Below, piece after piece: positions 6,761 to 14,277 of a DNA stretch of 20,160 bases. Within the stretch, counting starts at the first letter, position 1. Each line of letters begins with the position of its first letter. The stretch is from URNF01 sp045543675. GTDB lineage: Bacteria > Bacillota > Clostridia > Oscillospirales > Acutalibacteraceae. Made by a program: the position numbers and the translations under genes. The notes under the pieces are model-generated. The model was not told the origin of the DNA. It saw only the letters and a list, made by a program, of their open reading frames with translations, and did not search any database. The DNA lies in contig JAZPXM010000172.1 in assembly GCA_045543675.1 (NCBI GenBank), forward strand, positions 1-20,160. Direction: 5' to 3'.

Positions 6761-9289
6761 TTAAAATGTAAGCTGATGTTCACCCGAACCGAGCACTTCG
6801 CCCGATTGTAACACGCAGGTGGTACCCGCGGGTACGGAAAGGGTGGCGGTACGTCCTTTGATATGCACCGCAATCACACCGTAAGGGGTATCCATTTCCA
6901 TATCCACCGTATTGGTGAGCGAAGTAAAACACGGCTGAAACGCAAATTGTTCAAAACCCGCCTTTTGCGGACGGATACCGGCTATATGGGTCATACAGGT
7001 GTATAAAAAGCCGCCGTGCATCGGGTGGTTATAGGACGAAACGAAGAAGTTTCTGTCGGTTTCCACTTCGTGCATATACGGTGCTTCCCAAATGGTGGTT
7101 GCCCCTTGGTCCACCATCTGCCCGAAACTGATAAAATCGGGGTTAAACAAGAAACGGAAGGCAATATCGCCGTATCCTGCGTCCAGCAGAGCGGGCACTA
7201 AATATTTGTTGCCGTAAATACCGGTAGACATCTCGTAATTGTCGTCTTTGATCTGTTTCACAAGACTGTGTGTGAGTGCTTCCTTTTCACCGTCGGGATA
7301 GATACCCACCTGCAATGCCGCGCCGTTGGAACCCCAATAGCCGTAGGTATGGTTTTGTGCATCATAGAACTGTCCGTTAAATGCTGCTTGGATATCCGCG
7401 GCAAGCGTGCGGTAATAGGCAGGGTCGCCGATGCCAAAGGTTTCACACAGCTCTTCCATAATTTTGCACATTTCAAAAAACGCAAGGGTGGAAGAGTGGG
7501 GGACGGGCATACGGCGTGGGGAACTGTTTTTCACCGCGGGAATCCAGTCGCCGAGACCTGCCGTGATAATAAGTTCGCCCGTGCGTTGCTTTTCGCGTTC
7601 GATAAGCGCTTTCATGGCATCGGCGTGACGGCAGATAACCGAAGCATCACCGCAATATTTGTACAGCGCGTATGGAATCATAATCTGCGCGCACTCCCAA
7701 AGCGGCGTACCTTGCCCGCAGGTGCGCTTGCCGGGTGCAATTTGTTGCCAGAGGCCGTACACTTCGCGGGTTGTACGGATATCTTCTAAATATTTTTCAT
7801 AACACGCCACCGTGTCGTACTGCATAAGTCCCCAGTCGCACACCAGTTGTGCATCCCCTAACCAACCGCACCGTTCGCGTACGGGGCAATCCTCAGGGAA
7901 TCCGTGAAAATTGGAGCGATAGGTGTTACGCATCAAATTGAAAAACCGCTGTAAATAATCGTAGGAAGTAGAAAACGCGGTGCGTTCTTGCATCTCGGTG
8001 GACAGTTGAATACCCACCACCGTATCAAGCGGCGGCATTTCGTCGCCGGTCATCTGTGAAGAGGGTTGATATAACCCTGTGATTTCCACGTACCGAAAAC
8101 CGTGATAACACAGTTGCGGACGGAATACTTCACCGTCTTTGTCACCGCGACAGATGTATACGTCCTGCTGAATCAAACGGCAAACAGCAGACCCCGTGGA
8201 GCGTTGGTCAAGTGTGCCGTGCGGCGTTAAACTTTCCGCATACCGCAAGGTAACCACCGCACCGCGCGGTGCAGGCGGCAGGTGGATTTCCGCAATACCT
8301 GCCATATTTTCGCCGATATCGAAAATGAACACGCCTTCGTGTATGCCGCTGGCGGTGTGCACCGCTTTTGCGGGCAGACGGCGGATTTCTTTCACGGGCG
8401 GAATGGGACACAAGGTCAAATCGCCTTTTTGTGTTGTATCTTCCACCGCGTTGCACCAGGCAGCGTCATCGCTTTCAAACAACGAGAAATCGTCAAGGTA
8501 TAACCGCATATCGTGATGCTCGCCGCCGTATAGGTTGTTGACGGTGATATGACTATACCGATACTGCCAATTTTCATCGGTACAAACGGTCTGCACCGTG
8601 CCGTCTTCCAAATATAAAAACAGTTTTGCTTTCACACATTCGGGGCCGTAGGCCATACCGAACGCGTTGTTTGAGGTCCACACGCGGCTTTGCGCGTAAA
8701 ACCCTTCACCGAGCAGTACAGCAAGCGCATTACCGCCGTCTTTCACGCAATCGGTGACATCAAAGCGACGGTAAAACACCGTCTTTTCATAGTTACTTTC
8801 GGGCGGGTCAACGTAATTTCCTTCGTCGATTTGCTTGCCGTTCATATAGTAAACGGCTGTACCCAGACCTGATGCGAACAGCAACGCGCGTTTTACGTTG
8901 CCCGTTTCAAATTTGGTGCGCAATAACGGCGCCCACCCCACGGTATGTACGGCGGGCTTTATCCATTTGGCATCTGCCCATTGCGCATCTGCAAGGGTGG
9001 TAGAGAATTTGTGAGTCAAGGTGGCAGTATCCCCGTGGTTGTCCCATACGGTAACGGTCACCGTATAGTCGCACAAAGGAGAAAGGGATAAAGACGGCAA
9101 CGTATGGTCACACACACGGCTGTCTTTGACAACACCGCTGTCCGCCACACCTGCTATCACGATTTGATAGCGGTCCTGCAACACGTTTTTGCGGTCGGAA
9201 CGTAATTTCCAGCCAAAACGCAAATTTTCGGTGTTTACCACCGCGGGATTTTTTATGTAGTCAACAGAAAAATCATATATAGTTAACAT
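6761..9289 (-). CDS. Alpha-L-rhamnosidase, glycoside hydrolase family 78
   Basis: This 842-residue enzyme has the GH78 domain order. An N-terminal Ig-like region with NPAVVNTENLRFGWKL and QDRYQIVIAG comes first, then a beta-rich rhamnosidase N domain (about 105-290), a concanavalin-like linker domain, the (alpha/alpha)6 catalytic barrel (about 430-760) and a C-terminal beta domain. Catalytic-site residues are visible in EDCPVRERCGWLGDAQ (Asp467, Glu472, Asp479) and TTIWEAPY (Glu725, the likely general base). Many family members read RDERLGW here; the shorter RERCGW is a variant. There is no signal peptide, so it acts in the cytoplasm on imported rhamnosides. The ATG at 9289 follows AAAGGAGAG. 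A longer start at 9349 falls in the -35 box and is rejected. It is the first gene of the operon. Confidence 0.92.
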   Translation of the reverse strand: MLTIYDFSVDYIKNPAVVNTENLRFGWKLRSDRKNVLQDRYQIVIAGVADSGVVKDSRVCDHTLPSLSLSPLCDYTVTVTVWDNHGDTATLTHKFSTTLADAQWADAKWIKPAVHTVGWAPLLRTKFETGNVKRALLFASGLGTAVYYMNGKQIDEGNYVDPPESNYEKTVFYRRFDVTDCVKDGGNALAVLLGEGFYAQSRVWTSNNAFGMAYGPECVKAKLFLYLEDGTVQTVCTDENWQYRYSHITVNNLYGGEHHDMRLYLDDFSLFESDDAAWCNAVEDTTQKGDLTLCPIPPVKEIRRLPAKAVHTASGIHEGVFIFDIGENMAGIAEIHLPPAPRGAVVTLRYAESLTPHGTLDQRSTGSAVCRLIQQDVYICRGDKDGEVFRPQLCYHGFRYVEITGLYQPSSQMTGDEMPPLDTVVGIQLSTEMQERTAFSTSYDYLQRFFNLMRNTYRSNFHGFPEDCPVRERCGWLGDAQLVCDWGLMQYDTVACYEKYLEDIRTTREVYGLWQQIAPGKRTCGQGTPLWECAQIMIPYALYKYCGDASVICRHADAMKALIEREKQRTGELIITAGLGDWIPAVKNSSPRRMPVPHSSTLAFFEMCKIMEELCETFGIGDPAYYRTLAADIQAAFNGQFYDAQNHTYGYWGSNGAALQVGIYPDGEKEALTHSLVKQIKDDNYEMSTGIYGNKYLVPALLDAGYGDIAFRFLFNPDFISFGQMVDQGATTIWEAPYMHEVETDRNFFVSSYNHPMHGGFLYTCMTHIAGIRPQKAGFEQFAFQPCFTSLTNTVDMEMDTPYGVIAVHIKGRTATLSVPAGTTCVLQSGEVLGSGEHQLTF

Positions 9290-9320
9290 ACAATCTCTCC
9301 TTTGCTTTCGGTATGTATCT

Positions 9321-9349
9321 ATTATAAGGGGATATATACAAAAACGCAA
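9321..9349 (-). promoter_or_regulatory. Sigma-A-type promoter of the rhamnosidase operon
   Basis: On the minus strand TTGCGT (9344-9349), a 17-nt spacer and a perfect TATAAT (9321-9326). The predicted start near 9314 leaves a leader of about 25 nt. It is back to back with the folT promoter, whose -35 box begins only 8 bases away, so the two could influence each other. Confidence 0.82.
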
Positions 9350-9356
9350 GAAATAC

Positions 9357-9385
9357 TTGTAAATTCTAAAAACGCGTGGTATACT
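9357..9385 (+). promoter_or_regulatory. Sigma-A-type promoter of folT-folC
   Basis: TTGTAA (9357-9362), a 17-nt spacer and TATACT (9380-9385). The predicted start at about 9392 falls right at the 5' edge of the riboswitch P1 stem. Confidence 0.8.
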
Positions 9386-9393
9386 AACCGCAA

Positions 9394-9500
9394 ACAGAGT
9401 AAGTATATGCGCGTCAAGTGTCCTGCGGACGGGGAGTTGCCGTGGGGACGAAAGACAAATGTTACGGTTTGTCTGCGGTGCGTATACTGCATCCCGCTGT
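9394..9500 (+). promoter_or_regulatory. Tetrahydrofolate riboswitch aptamer
   Basis: The order of elements matches the known THF (folT) riboswitch. P1 is ACAG (9394-9397) with CTGT (9497-9500). P2 is about 11 bp, AGTATATGCGC with GTGCGTATACT. The conserved 5' side GCGTCAAGTGT then leads to a P3 arm with a G-rich loop. ACGAA comes next, then a perfect side hairpin (AGACAAA/TTTGTCT), GCGGTG, and the conserved GCATCCCG before P1 closes. The G-rich P3 loop (GGGGA) can pair with TCCC of GCATCCC, the expected pseudoknot. The placement, immediately after a promoter and before folT-folC, is the classical context. The RNA senses reduced folates and should lower expression of uptake and retention genes when THF is plentiful. 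Confidence 0.92.
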
Positions 9501-9505
9501 AAATA

Positions 9506-9580
9506 CGGAAGTAAAACCTCCGCTTATGGCAGTTGCACCGTGTATATACGGGTACTTTGCGCATAAAGGGGGTTATTTTT
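9506..9580 (+). promoter_or_regulatory. Expression platform: ribosome-site-sequestering hairpin upstream of folT
   Basis: The folT ribosome binding site (GGGGGTT, 9568-9574) can pair over 7 bp with AACCTCC (9515-9521). CTTAT (9523-9527) against ATAAA (9563-9567) extends it by 4 more pairs past one bulge and one mismatch. The same CCTCCG can instead pair with CGGA just 5' (9506-9509), giving a competing hairpin. There is no U-tract, so control is more likely at translation initiation than at termination. This is inferred by eye, without an energy calculation. Confidence 0.6.
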
Positions 9581-10117
9581 ATGTTTAAAAACCAAAAAAA
9601 GACACCGCTCGCTGTTTTTGTGGCGGCGGCATTGCTCGCGGCGTTGAGTATCGTGCTCGGCAAATATCTTGCCATTCGTGTGGGGGATACCTTGCGTTTC
9701 AGTTTCGAAAACCTGCCGCTTTTACTGGCCGGTATGGCGTTTGGCCCCGTTATGGGTATGTTGGTGGCGGTGGCGGCTGACCTTATCGGTTGCCTGTTGG
9801 TCGGATATGCGGTGAATCCGCTTATCACGCTGGGCGGTGCGGTTATCGGTCTGTTGGGCGGGCTTTTGTACCGCGCACTTTTCAAAACGCCGCACATCCT
9901 TCGTGTCACGGTGACCGTTTTGGTGGCGCACCTTGTCGGCTCGGTGCTGATAAAAACGGTGGGCCTTGTGGCGTTTTACAGCTATCCTTTATGGGAACTG
10001 ATGCTGTGGCGGGCGCTCAACTACGCGTTGGTGGGCGGCTTGGAAACGGTGCTGTTGTGTGTGATACTCAAAAGCCGCGCCTTGCAAAGCCAGATTAATG
10101 AGATACGGAGAAAGTAA
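9581..10117 (+). CDS. folT: Folate ECF transporter, substrate-binding S component
   Basis: This 178-residue, very hydrophobic protein has about six predicted membrane helices. After a short basic N-terminus (MFKNQKKTPL) it shows LRFSFENLPLLLAGMAFGP, ADLIGCLLVGYAVNPLITLGGA and GLLGGLLYR, the signature layout of FolT. It binds folate outside the membrane and works with the shared EcfA/A'/T energising module, which is not encoded in this window. The ATG at 9581 follows AAAGGGGG; an in-frame TTG at 9533 lies in the riboswitch expression platform and is rejected. folC starts one nucleotide after its stop. The THF riboswitch upstream confirms the substrate class. Confidence 0.92.
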   Translation: MFKNQKKTPLAVFVAAALLAALSIVLGKYLAIRVGDTLRFSFENLPLLLAGMAFGPVMGMLVAVAADLIGCLLVGYAVNPLITLGGAVIGLLGGLLYRALFKTPHILRVTVTVLVAHLVGSVLIKTVGLVAFYSYPLWELMLWRALNYALVGGLETVLLCVILKSRALQSQINEIRRK

Positions 10118-10118
10118 T

Positions 10119-11381
10119 ATGGACTATACGCAAGCGTTGGAATATATTCATAGTATTAACTGGACCTTTTGCAAACCGGGATTAGAGCGTATCGGTGAAC
10201 TGTGCGAAAAACTGGGACATCCCGAAAAGGATTTACGCTGTATTCACGTAGCAGGCACCAACGGCAAGGGCTCGTTTTGTGCCATGACCGCGTCCATCCT
10301 GCAGGCGGCAGGGTATAAAACGGGGTTGTATACGTCCCCGTTTATCCGTGCGTTTAACGAACGGATGCAGATAAACGGTGAAAATATTGCGGATGATGAG
10401 TTAGCGGAAATTACCGCGCTGGTACGCCCTTTTGCAGACAGTATGCAGGATAAACCCACCGAATTTGAACTGATCACCGCCATAGCGTTCGAATATTTTC
10501 GCCGTCATCACTGCGACGTGGTGGTATTGGAAACGGGGTTAGGTGGACGGCTGGATTCTACCAATATTATTAAAGAACCGTTGCTTTCGGTCATTACGGG
10601 TATTGCCCTTGACCACACCGCGTTTTTAGGGGATACGGTGGAACAGATCGCGGCGGAAAAAGCAGGTATTATCAAGAAAAATGCACCCGTATTGTTCGGT
10701 GGCGACGACGAAACGGCGGCACAAGTGATTGCACAGACCGCAAAAGCGCAGAGCGCGCCGTTTTATCGCACGGATTATACGCGCTTAACAGACGTACACG
10801 CCACCCTTGACGGTACCACCTTTGATTATAAGGATAGAACGGCGGTTGCCATTCATCTTTTGGGATTGTATCAACCGAAAAATGCCGCTTTGGTGTTGGA
10901 TGCGGTGGAGATTTTGCGGACAAACGGATGGGATATTCCCGAAAGTGCGGTGAGAGCGGGTCTTGCTGCGGCAAAATGGCCCGCACGTTTTGAAATCGTC
11001 GGACGCGATCCCTTAGTGATTTTTGACGGCGCGCATAATCCGCAGGGTATTGCACAGGCGGTGAACAGTATCAAACAGTATTTTGGCGGCGAAAAGGTGT
11101 ATCTGTTGACCGCTGTACTGAAAGATAAGGATTATACGGGCATTGCGAAAATGCTTTCCGAAATTGCGGATACGGCGTTTACGATGACCCCTGAGTCGCC
11201 GCGCGCATTAGATGCGAAAGATTACGCGGCGGTATTGCAGACAGCGGGTATTCCTGCAACGGCGTTTGAAACCATCCCTGCGGCATTTGCCGCCGCCAAA
11301 GCCGCCGCAAAAAAGGACGGCAAACCGCTTATTTGCCTTGGCTCTTTGTACGTGTATTCTTCGCTATGTGAATTGTTTTAA
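10119..11381 (+). CDS. folC: Bifunctional folylpolyglutamate synthase/dihydrofolate synthase
   Basis: This 420-residue Mur-ligase-like enzyme adds glutamates to folates with ATP, trapping them in the cell, and in many bacteria also makes dihydrofolate from dihydropteroate. The P-loop GTNGKGS lies at 46-52, YTSPFI at 71-76, ETGLGGRLDSTN at 138-149, LDHTAFLGDT at 164-173 and DGAHNP at 303-308. Lys181 in AEKAGI is the usual carbamylated lysine position. Length is normal for the family. The ATG at 10119 is one base after the folT stop, with GGAG at 10107-10110. With folT it makes a THF-controlled folate uptake and retention operon that ends at a strong terminator. Confidence 0.95.
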   Translation: MDYTQALEYIHSINWTFCKPGLERIGELCEKLGHPEKDLRCIHVAGTNGKGSFCAMTASILQAAGYKTGLYTSPFIRAFNERMQINGENIADDELAEITALVRPFADSMQDKPTEFELITAIAFEYFRRHHCDVVVLETGLGGRLDSTNIIKEPLLSVITGIALDHTAFLGDTVEQIAAEKAGIIKKNAPVLFGGDDETAAQVIAQTAKAQSAPFYRTDYTRLTDVHATLDGTTFDYKDRTAVAIHLLGLYQPKNAALVLDAVEILRTNGWDIPESAVRAGLAAAKWPARFEIVGRDPLVIFDGAHNPQGIAQAVNSIKQYFGGEKVYLLTAVLKDKDYTGIAKMLSEIADTAFTMTPESPRALDAKDYAAVLQTAGIPATAFETIPAAFAAAKAAAKKDGKPLICLGSLYVYSSLCELF

Positions 11382-11387
11382 CAAAAA

Positions 11388-11417
11388 ACGGTGTGGCTTT
11401 TGCCACACCGTGTTTTT
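11388..11417 (+). terminator. folC terminator (hairpin copy 1)
   Basis: A perfect 10-bp stem (11388-11397 with 11402-11411), a TTTT loop, then G and five Ts. The 24-nt hairpin is identical in sequence to the one after the BspA-like gene at 14236-14259. Confidence 0.93.
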
Positions 11418-11438
11418 GTGTTGCAGATATTCTTGTGT

Positions 11439-11590
11439 CTCCCTCTTCGAGGGAGGCAAACACACGGGACGGGCAAGGTCTCGCTGCGGCTCGGTCTAAA
11501 GCTATGTCCCCTACGCAAACAGCATCAATGATACCGTAGGGGTGGGACTTACTCCACCCTAATAATAGAGCGGCAGGACCAAGGCCTGCC
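11439..11590. repeat. Cluster of short intergenic palindromes
   Basis: This gene-free stretch between the folC terminator and the BspA promoter holds four hairpin-forming units in a row. They are CTCCCTC/GAGGGAG (11439-11455, 3-nt loop), CCCTACG/CGTAGGG (11509-11541), GGGTGG/CCACCC (11540-11559, overlapping the previous unit) and GGCAGG/CCTGCC (11572-11590). Similar modular palindromes are, as I recall, scattered between genes in Oscillospiraceae genomes. No coding frame of note lies here. Confidence 0.65.
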
Positions 11591-11632
11591 CTACACCAAC
11601 ACCATACGTGCGTGCTAATCTACATCGTTCCG

Positions 11633-11661
11633 TTGACAACCCGCCTTAAAAAGCGTATAGT
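11633..11661 (+). promoter_or_regulatory. Near-consensus promoter of the BspA-like gene
   Basis: A perfect TTGACA (11633-11638), a 17-nt spacer and TATAGT (11656-11661). The start is expected near 11668, with a leader of about 30 nt carrying AGGAGG at 11685-11690. It looks like a strong housekeeping promoter. Confidence 0.85.
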
Positions 11662-11697
11662 GAAACTGTAAATTACCGCCTTTCAGGAGGATGAGCT

Positions 11698-14226
11698 ATG
11701 AAAAAACTGTTATCCGTGTTTTTATGCTTGCTGATGCTTGTCTTTTTTGTGCCGACGGGTGTGTTTGGCATTACCGCCCACGCGGCAACAAGCGGTATAA
11801 CCGGCGATTGCACGTGGACGCTGAATGGTACGGTGTTGACCATTTCCGGTAACGGAGAAATGGAGATGCTGTATTATGATTCGGTTCTGCCGTGGGGCAC
11901 CGATATTACTAAGGTGGTCATTCAAAAAGGTGTTACAAATGTTGCTCAGCGTGCCTTTTGTGATTGCACCTTGCTTACCTCGGTCAGCATACCTGACACG
12001 GTAACGGAGATTGGCAGTGACGCGTTTTCCGGTTGTAGTTCGCTTACCTCGGTCAGCATACCCGACACAGTAACGGAGATTGGCAGTGACGCGTTTTCCG
12101 GTTGCACCTCGCTTGCTTCGATACGGTTCTCTAATAACATGACGAAGATTCCGTACGCTTGCTTTGAAGATTGCACAGCACTTACCGCCATAACCATTCC
12201 GGTTGGCGTTACCTGCATAGCAACTTCTGCATTTAATGGATGCAGTTTGCAATCGATTGTCATTCCTGAAACTGTTACAGAAATACACGCCTTCGCATTT
12301 TTTAATTGCAGGCAGCTGAAAACGATTACCATTCCGGATAAAACAATTTCAATCGGCAAACGTGCCTTTGATTATACGGAGCATTATTACAATTTTAGAA
12401 ACTGGGAAGGGGGCGTGTTGTACGTCGACAAACACGCTGTTGCAATATCGGCTGACATCTCCGGCACTTGCACGTTGCGGGCGGATACCAAAACGATTGC
12501 AGAGTGCACGTTTGACGGATGTTCCTCGCTTATCTCTATTGTTCTCCCCGATACCTTGACATATATTGGTGTTAATGCGTTTCGCAGATGTACTTCTCTT
12601 ACCTCTGTGACCATTCCCAATAGTGTAACCGAGCTGGATGGGTATGTATTTTACGAATGTTCTGCACTGAACTCTATCAAAATTCACGACAATGTAAAAA
12701 TTGGATATAACGTTTTCGAAAAAACGGGATACTATAACAACGAGAGCAACTGGAAAAATGGCGTATTGTACGTCGGCAACCATCTTATTAACGCTAAAAA
12801 GGACTTAACAGGTTCGTATGTTGTTCGCCAAGGGACGATAACTGTGGCAGAAAGCGCGTTTGAAGATTGTGAAAAGATGACGTCGGTGGTAGTTCCTGAC
12901 AGTGTTACTATGGTGGGAGAAAACGCGTTTGAAAATTGTACAGCGCTTCTTTCCGCGGTGGTTGACGGCGATTCGCTGGCACTGAGTTCGTATATATTTG
13001 ACGGTTGCAAGGCACTGCAGTCGGTGGAATTGCTGGAGGGTATCGTTGCTATCGGCGAAAGAGCTTTTAATGGCTGCTACGATCTTGAGAACATTTTCAT
13101 TCCGAATAGCGTAACCTCTATTGGCGAGTGTGCATTCTATGACTGCGCTTCACTACCTTCGATAGAAATCCCCGAAAGTGTAACCACCTGGTCTGCCGGC
13201 TTGTTCGTTTGGTGTGTATCTTTGGAGTCGGTGACCATTCCGGAAACGGTTACCTTTCTCGGCGAGAGTGCGTTCGCGGAATGCATAAGGTTGAAATCGG
13301 TGACCATTCCGGATGGCATAACGACGGTAGAGGACACTTTGTTCTTCGAATGTGAGATGCTCGAGACGGTGGTGATACCGGACAGTGTGACCACTATCGA
13401 TAGTGGTGCATTTTATGGTTGTAAACGGCTTTGTTCGGTGACCATTCCCGCTAATGTGACCACCATCGGGGATGCTGCATTTTATGAATGTGGCATGCTT
13501 CGTAACATATGGTGTTTAGGGGATAATCGGGATATTGTTATTGGCGAGTATAATGAAGAACTGGATGACGTTACGTGGCACTATAACGCACCGCGAAGCG
13601 GTTGGTATAAAGATCAAGGGAAATGGTATTTCTTCGAAAATTGTAAATTGATTACCGATGCCTGGCGTAAAGACTCGAAGGGTTGGTGCTATCTTGGTGC
13701 GGACGGCGTGATGGCAACCAACGAATGGTTGACAGATTCCCACGGTTTGTGCTATGTGGAGGCAAGCGGTTATGCGGCCACCAATTGCTGGCGGCAATAC
13801 CAGTCCTCATGGGTGTATCTGAACGCCAATGGTTCCATGACCAAATCCAAGTGGATAAAAACCAACGGCAAATGGTACTACCTTGACGCAAACGGCTACA
13901 TGGTGACCAACAAATGGATGAAAGACTCCAAAGGCTGGGTAAAACTCGGCGGTGACGGCGCGATGCTGACTAACAAGTGGACCACCGACTCTAAGGGTTG
14001 GTGCTATGTCGGCAAAGACGGTTACGCGGTCACAAATTGTTGGAAGAAAGACTCTCACGGTTGGATTTATCTGGATGCTAACGGTTCCATGACCAAATCC
14101 AAATGGGTGAAAGACGGCGAAAAATGGTACTATTGCGATGCAAACGGCTATATGGTCGCGAATAAAACACTCACCATCGGCGGCAAGAGATACACCTTCA
14201 ATGCTGCGGGCGTTTGGGTAGGATAA
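11698..14226 (+). CDS. Secreted BspA-like leucine-rich-repeat protein with C-terminal cell-wall-binding repeats
   Basis: This 842-residue protein is exported and probably retained on the cell surface. Residues 1-29 are a signal peptide (MKKLL, hydrophobic core, cleavage near AHA-A). A short GDCTWTLNGTVLTISGNGEM module follows. About fifteen LRR_5/BspA repeats of roughly 23 residues run from about 75 to 625, with the pattern LTSVTIPxSVTxIGxxAFxxC. Two longer repeats carry NWxxGVLYV inserts. Residues about 633-842 are ten aromatic repeats of about 21 residues (WxKDSKGWxYLxxDGxMxTNK), the choline-binding/glucan-binding-like cell-wall-anchoring type. BspA-like proteins in other bacteria bind host matrix or other cells; a role in adhesion is inferred. 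AGGAGG lies 7 nt before the ATG. The gene has its own promoter and terminator and is flanked by repeats. Confidence 0.93.
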   Translation: MKKLLSVFLCLLMLVFFVPTGVFGITAHAATSGITGDCTWTLNGTVLTISGNGEMEMLYYDSVLPWGTDITKVVIQKGVTNVAQRAFCDCTLLTSVSIPDTVTEIGSDAFSGCSSLTSVSIPDTVTEIGSDAFSGCTSLASIRFSNNMTKIPYACFEDCTALTAITIPVGVTCIATSAFNGCSLQSIVIPETVTEIHAFAFFNCRQLKTITIPDKTISIGKRAFDYTEHYYNFRNWEGGVLYVDKHAVAISADISGTCTLRADTKTIAECTFDGCSSLISIVLPDTLTYIGVNAFRRCTSLTSVTIPNSVTELDGYVFYECSALNSIKIHDNVKIGYNVFEKTGYYNNESNWKNGVLYVGNHLINAKKDLTGSYVVRQGTITVAESAFEDCEKMTSVVVPDSVTMVGENAFENCTALLSAVVDGDSLALSSYIFDGCKALQSVELLEGIVAIGERAFNGCYDLENIFIPNSVTSIGECAFYDCASLPSIEIPESVTTWSAGLFVWCVSLESVTIPETVTFLGESAFAECIRLKSVTIPDGITTVEDTLFFECEMLETVVIPDSVTTIDSGAFYGCKRLCSVTIPANVTTIGDAAFYECGMLRNIWCLGDNRDIVIGEYNEELDDVTWHYNAPRSGWYKDQGKWYFFENCKLITDAWRKDSKGWCYLGADGVMATNEWLTDSHGLCYVEASGYAATNCWRQYQSSWVYLNANGSMTKSKWIKTNGKWYYLDANGYMVTNKWMKDSKGWVKLGGDGAMLTNKWTTDSKGWCYVGKDGYAVTNCWKKDSHGWIYLDANGSMTKSKWVKDGEKWYYCDANGYMVANKTLTIGGKRYTFNAAGVWVG
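11974..12111 (+). repeat. 69-bp tandem duplication within the LRR region
   Basis: Bases 11974-12042 and 12043-12111 are two 69-bp copies differing at about five positions. Each encodes one complete 23-residue LRR. Other LRRs in the gene are much more diverged, so this duplication is recent. Confidence 0.9.
13663..14166 (+). repeat. 252-bp segmental duplication in the cell-wall-binding region
   Basis: Units 2-5 (13663-13914) and units 6-9 (13915-14166) of the cell-wall-binding repeats line up as two blocks of four units (84 codons). For example, the stretch beginning GGTTCCATGACCAAATCC occurs at 13831 and again at 14083, exactly 252 bp apart. Other parts of the blocks have diverged. Confidence 0.8.
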
Positions 14227-14235
14227 ACGATAAAA

Positions 14236-14264
14236 ACGGTGTGGCTTTTGCCACACCGTTTTTT
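14236..14264. terminator. Terminator of the BspA-like gene (hairpin copy 2)
   Basis: The same 10-bp stem and TTTT loop as at 11388-11411 (14236-14245 with 14250-14259), flanked by As on the left and Ts on the right. It can also stop minus-strand transcription arriving from trmB. Confidence 0.93.
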
Positions 14265-14277
14265 GACACCATATATG

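Noticed and set aside
7268..7789. 173-codon open frame on the plus strand
   Set aside because: It lies wholly antisense to the GH78 catalytic domain, with no start signals.
9526..9588. A 20-codon ORF in the folT leader that overlaps the folT start out of frame
   Set aside because: It lacks a well-spaced ribosome binding site and lies inside the riboswitch expression platform. A regulatory uORF is possible but unsupported.
11439..11590. CRISPR-like array
   Set aside because: The hairpin units differ in sequence and spacing. There are no regular direct repeats or spacers and no cas genes.
11722..13394. Several repeat-like open frames on the minus strand
   Set aside because: They mirror the LRR-coding repeats of the BspA-like gene. 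Repetition alone keeps them open.
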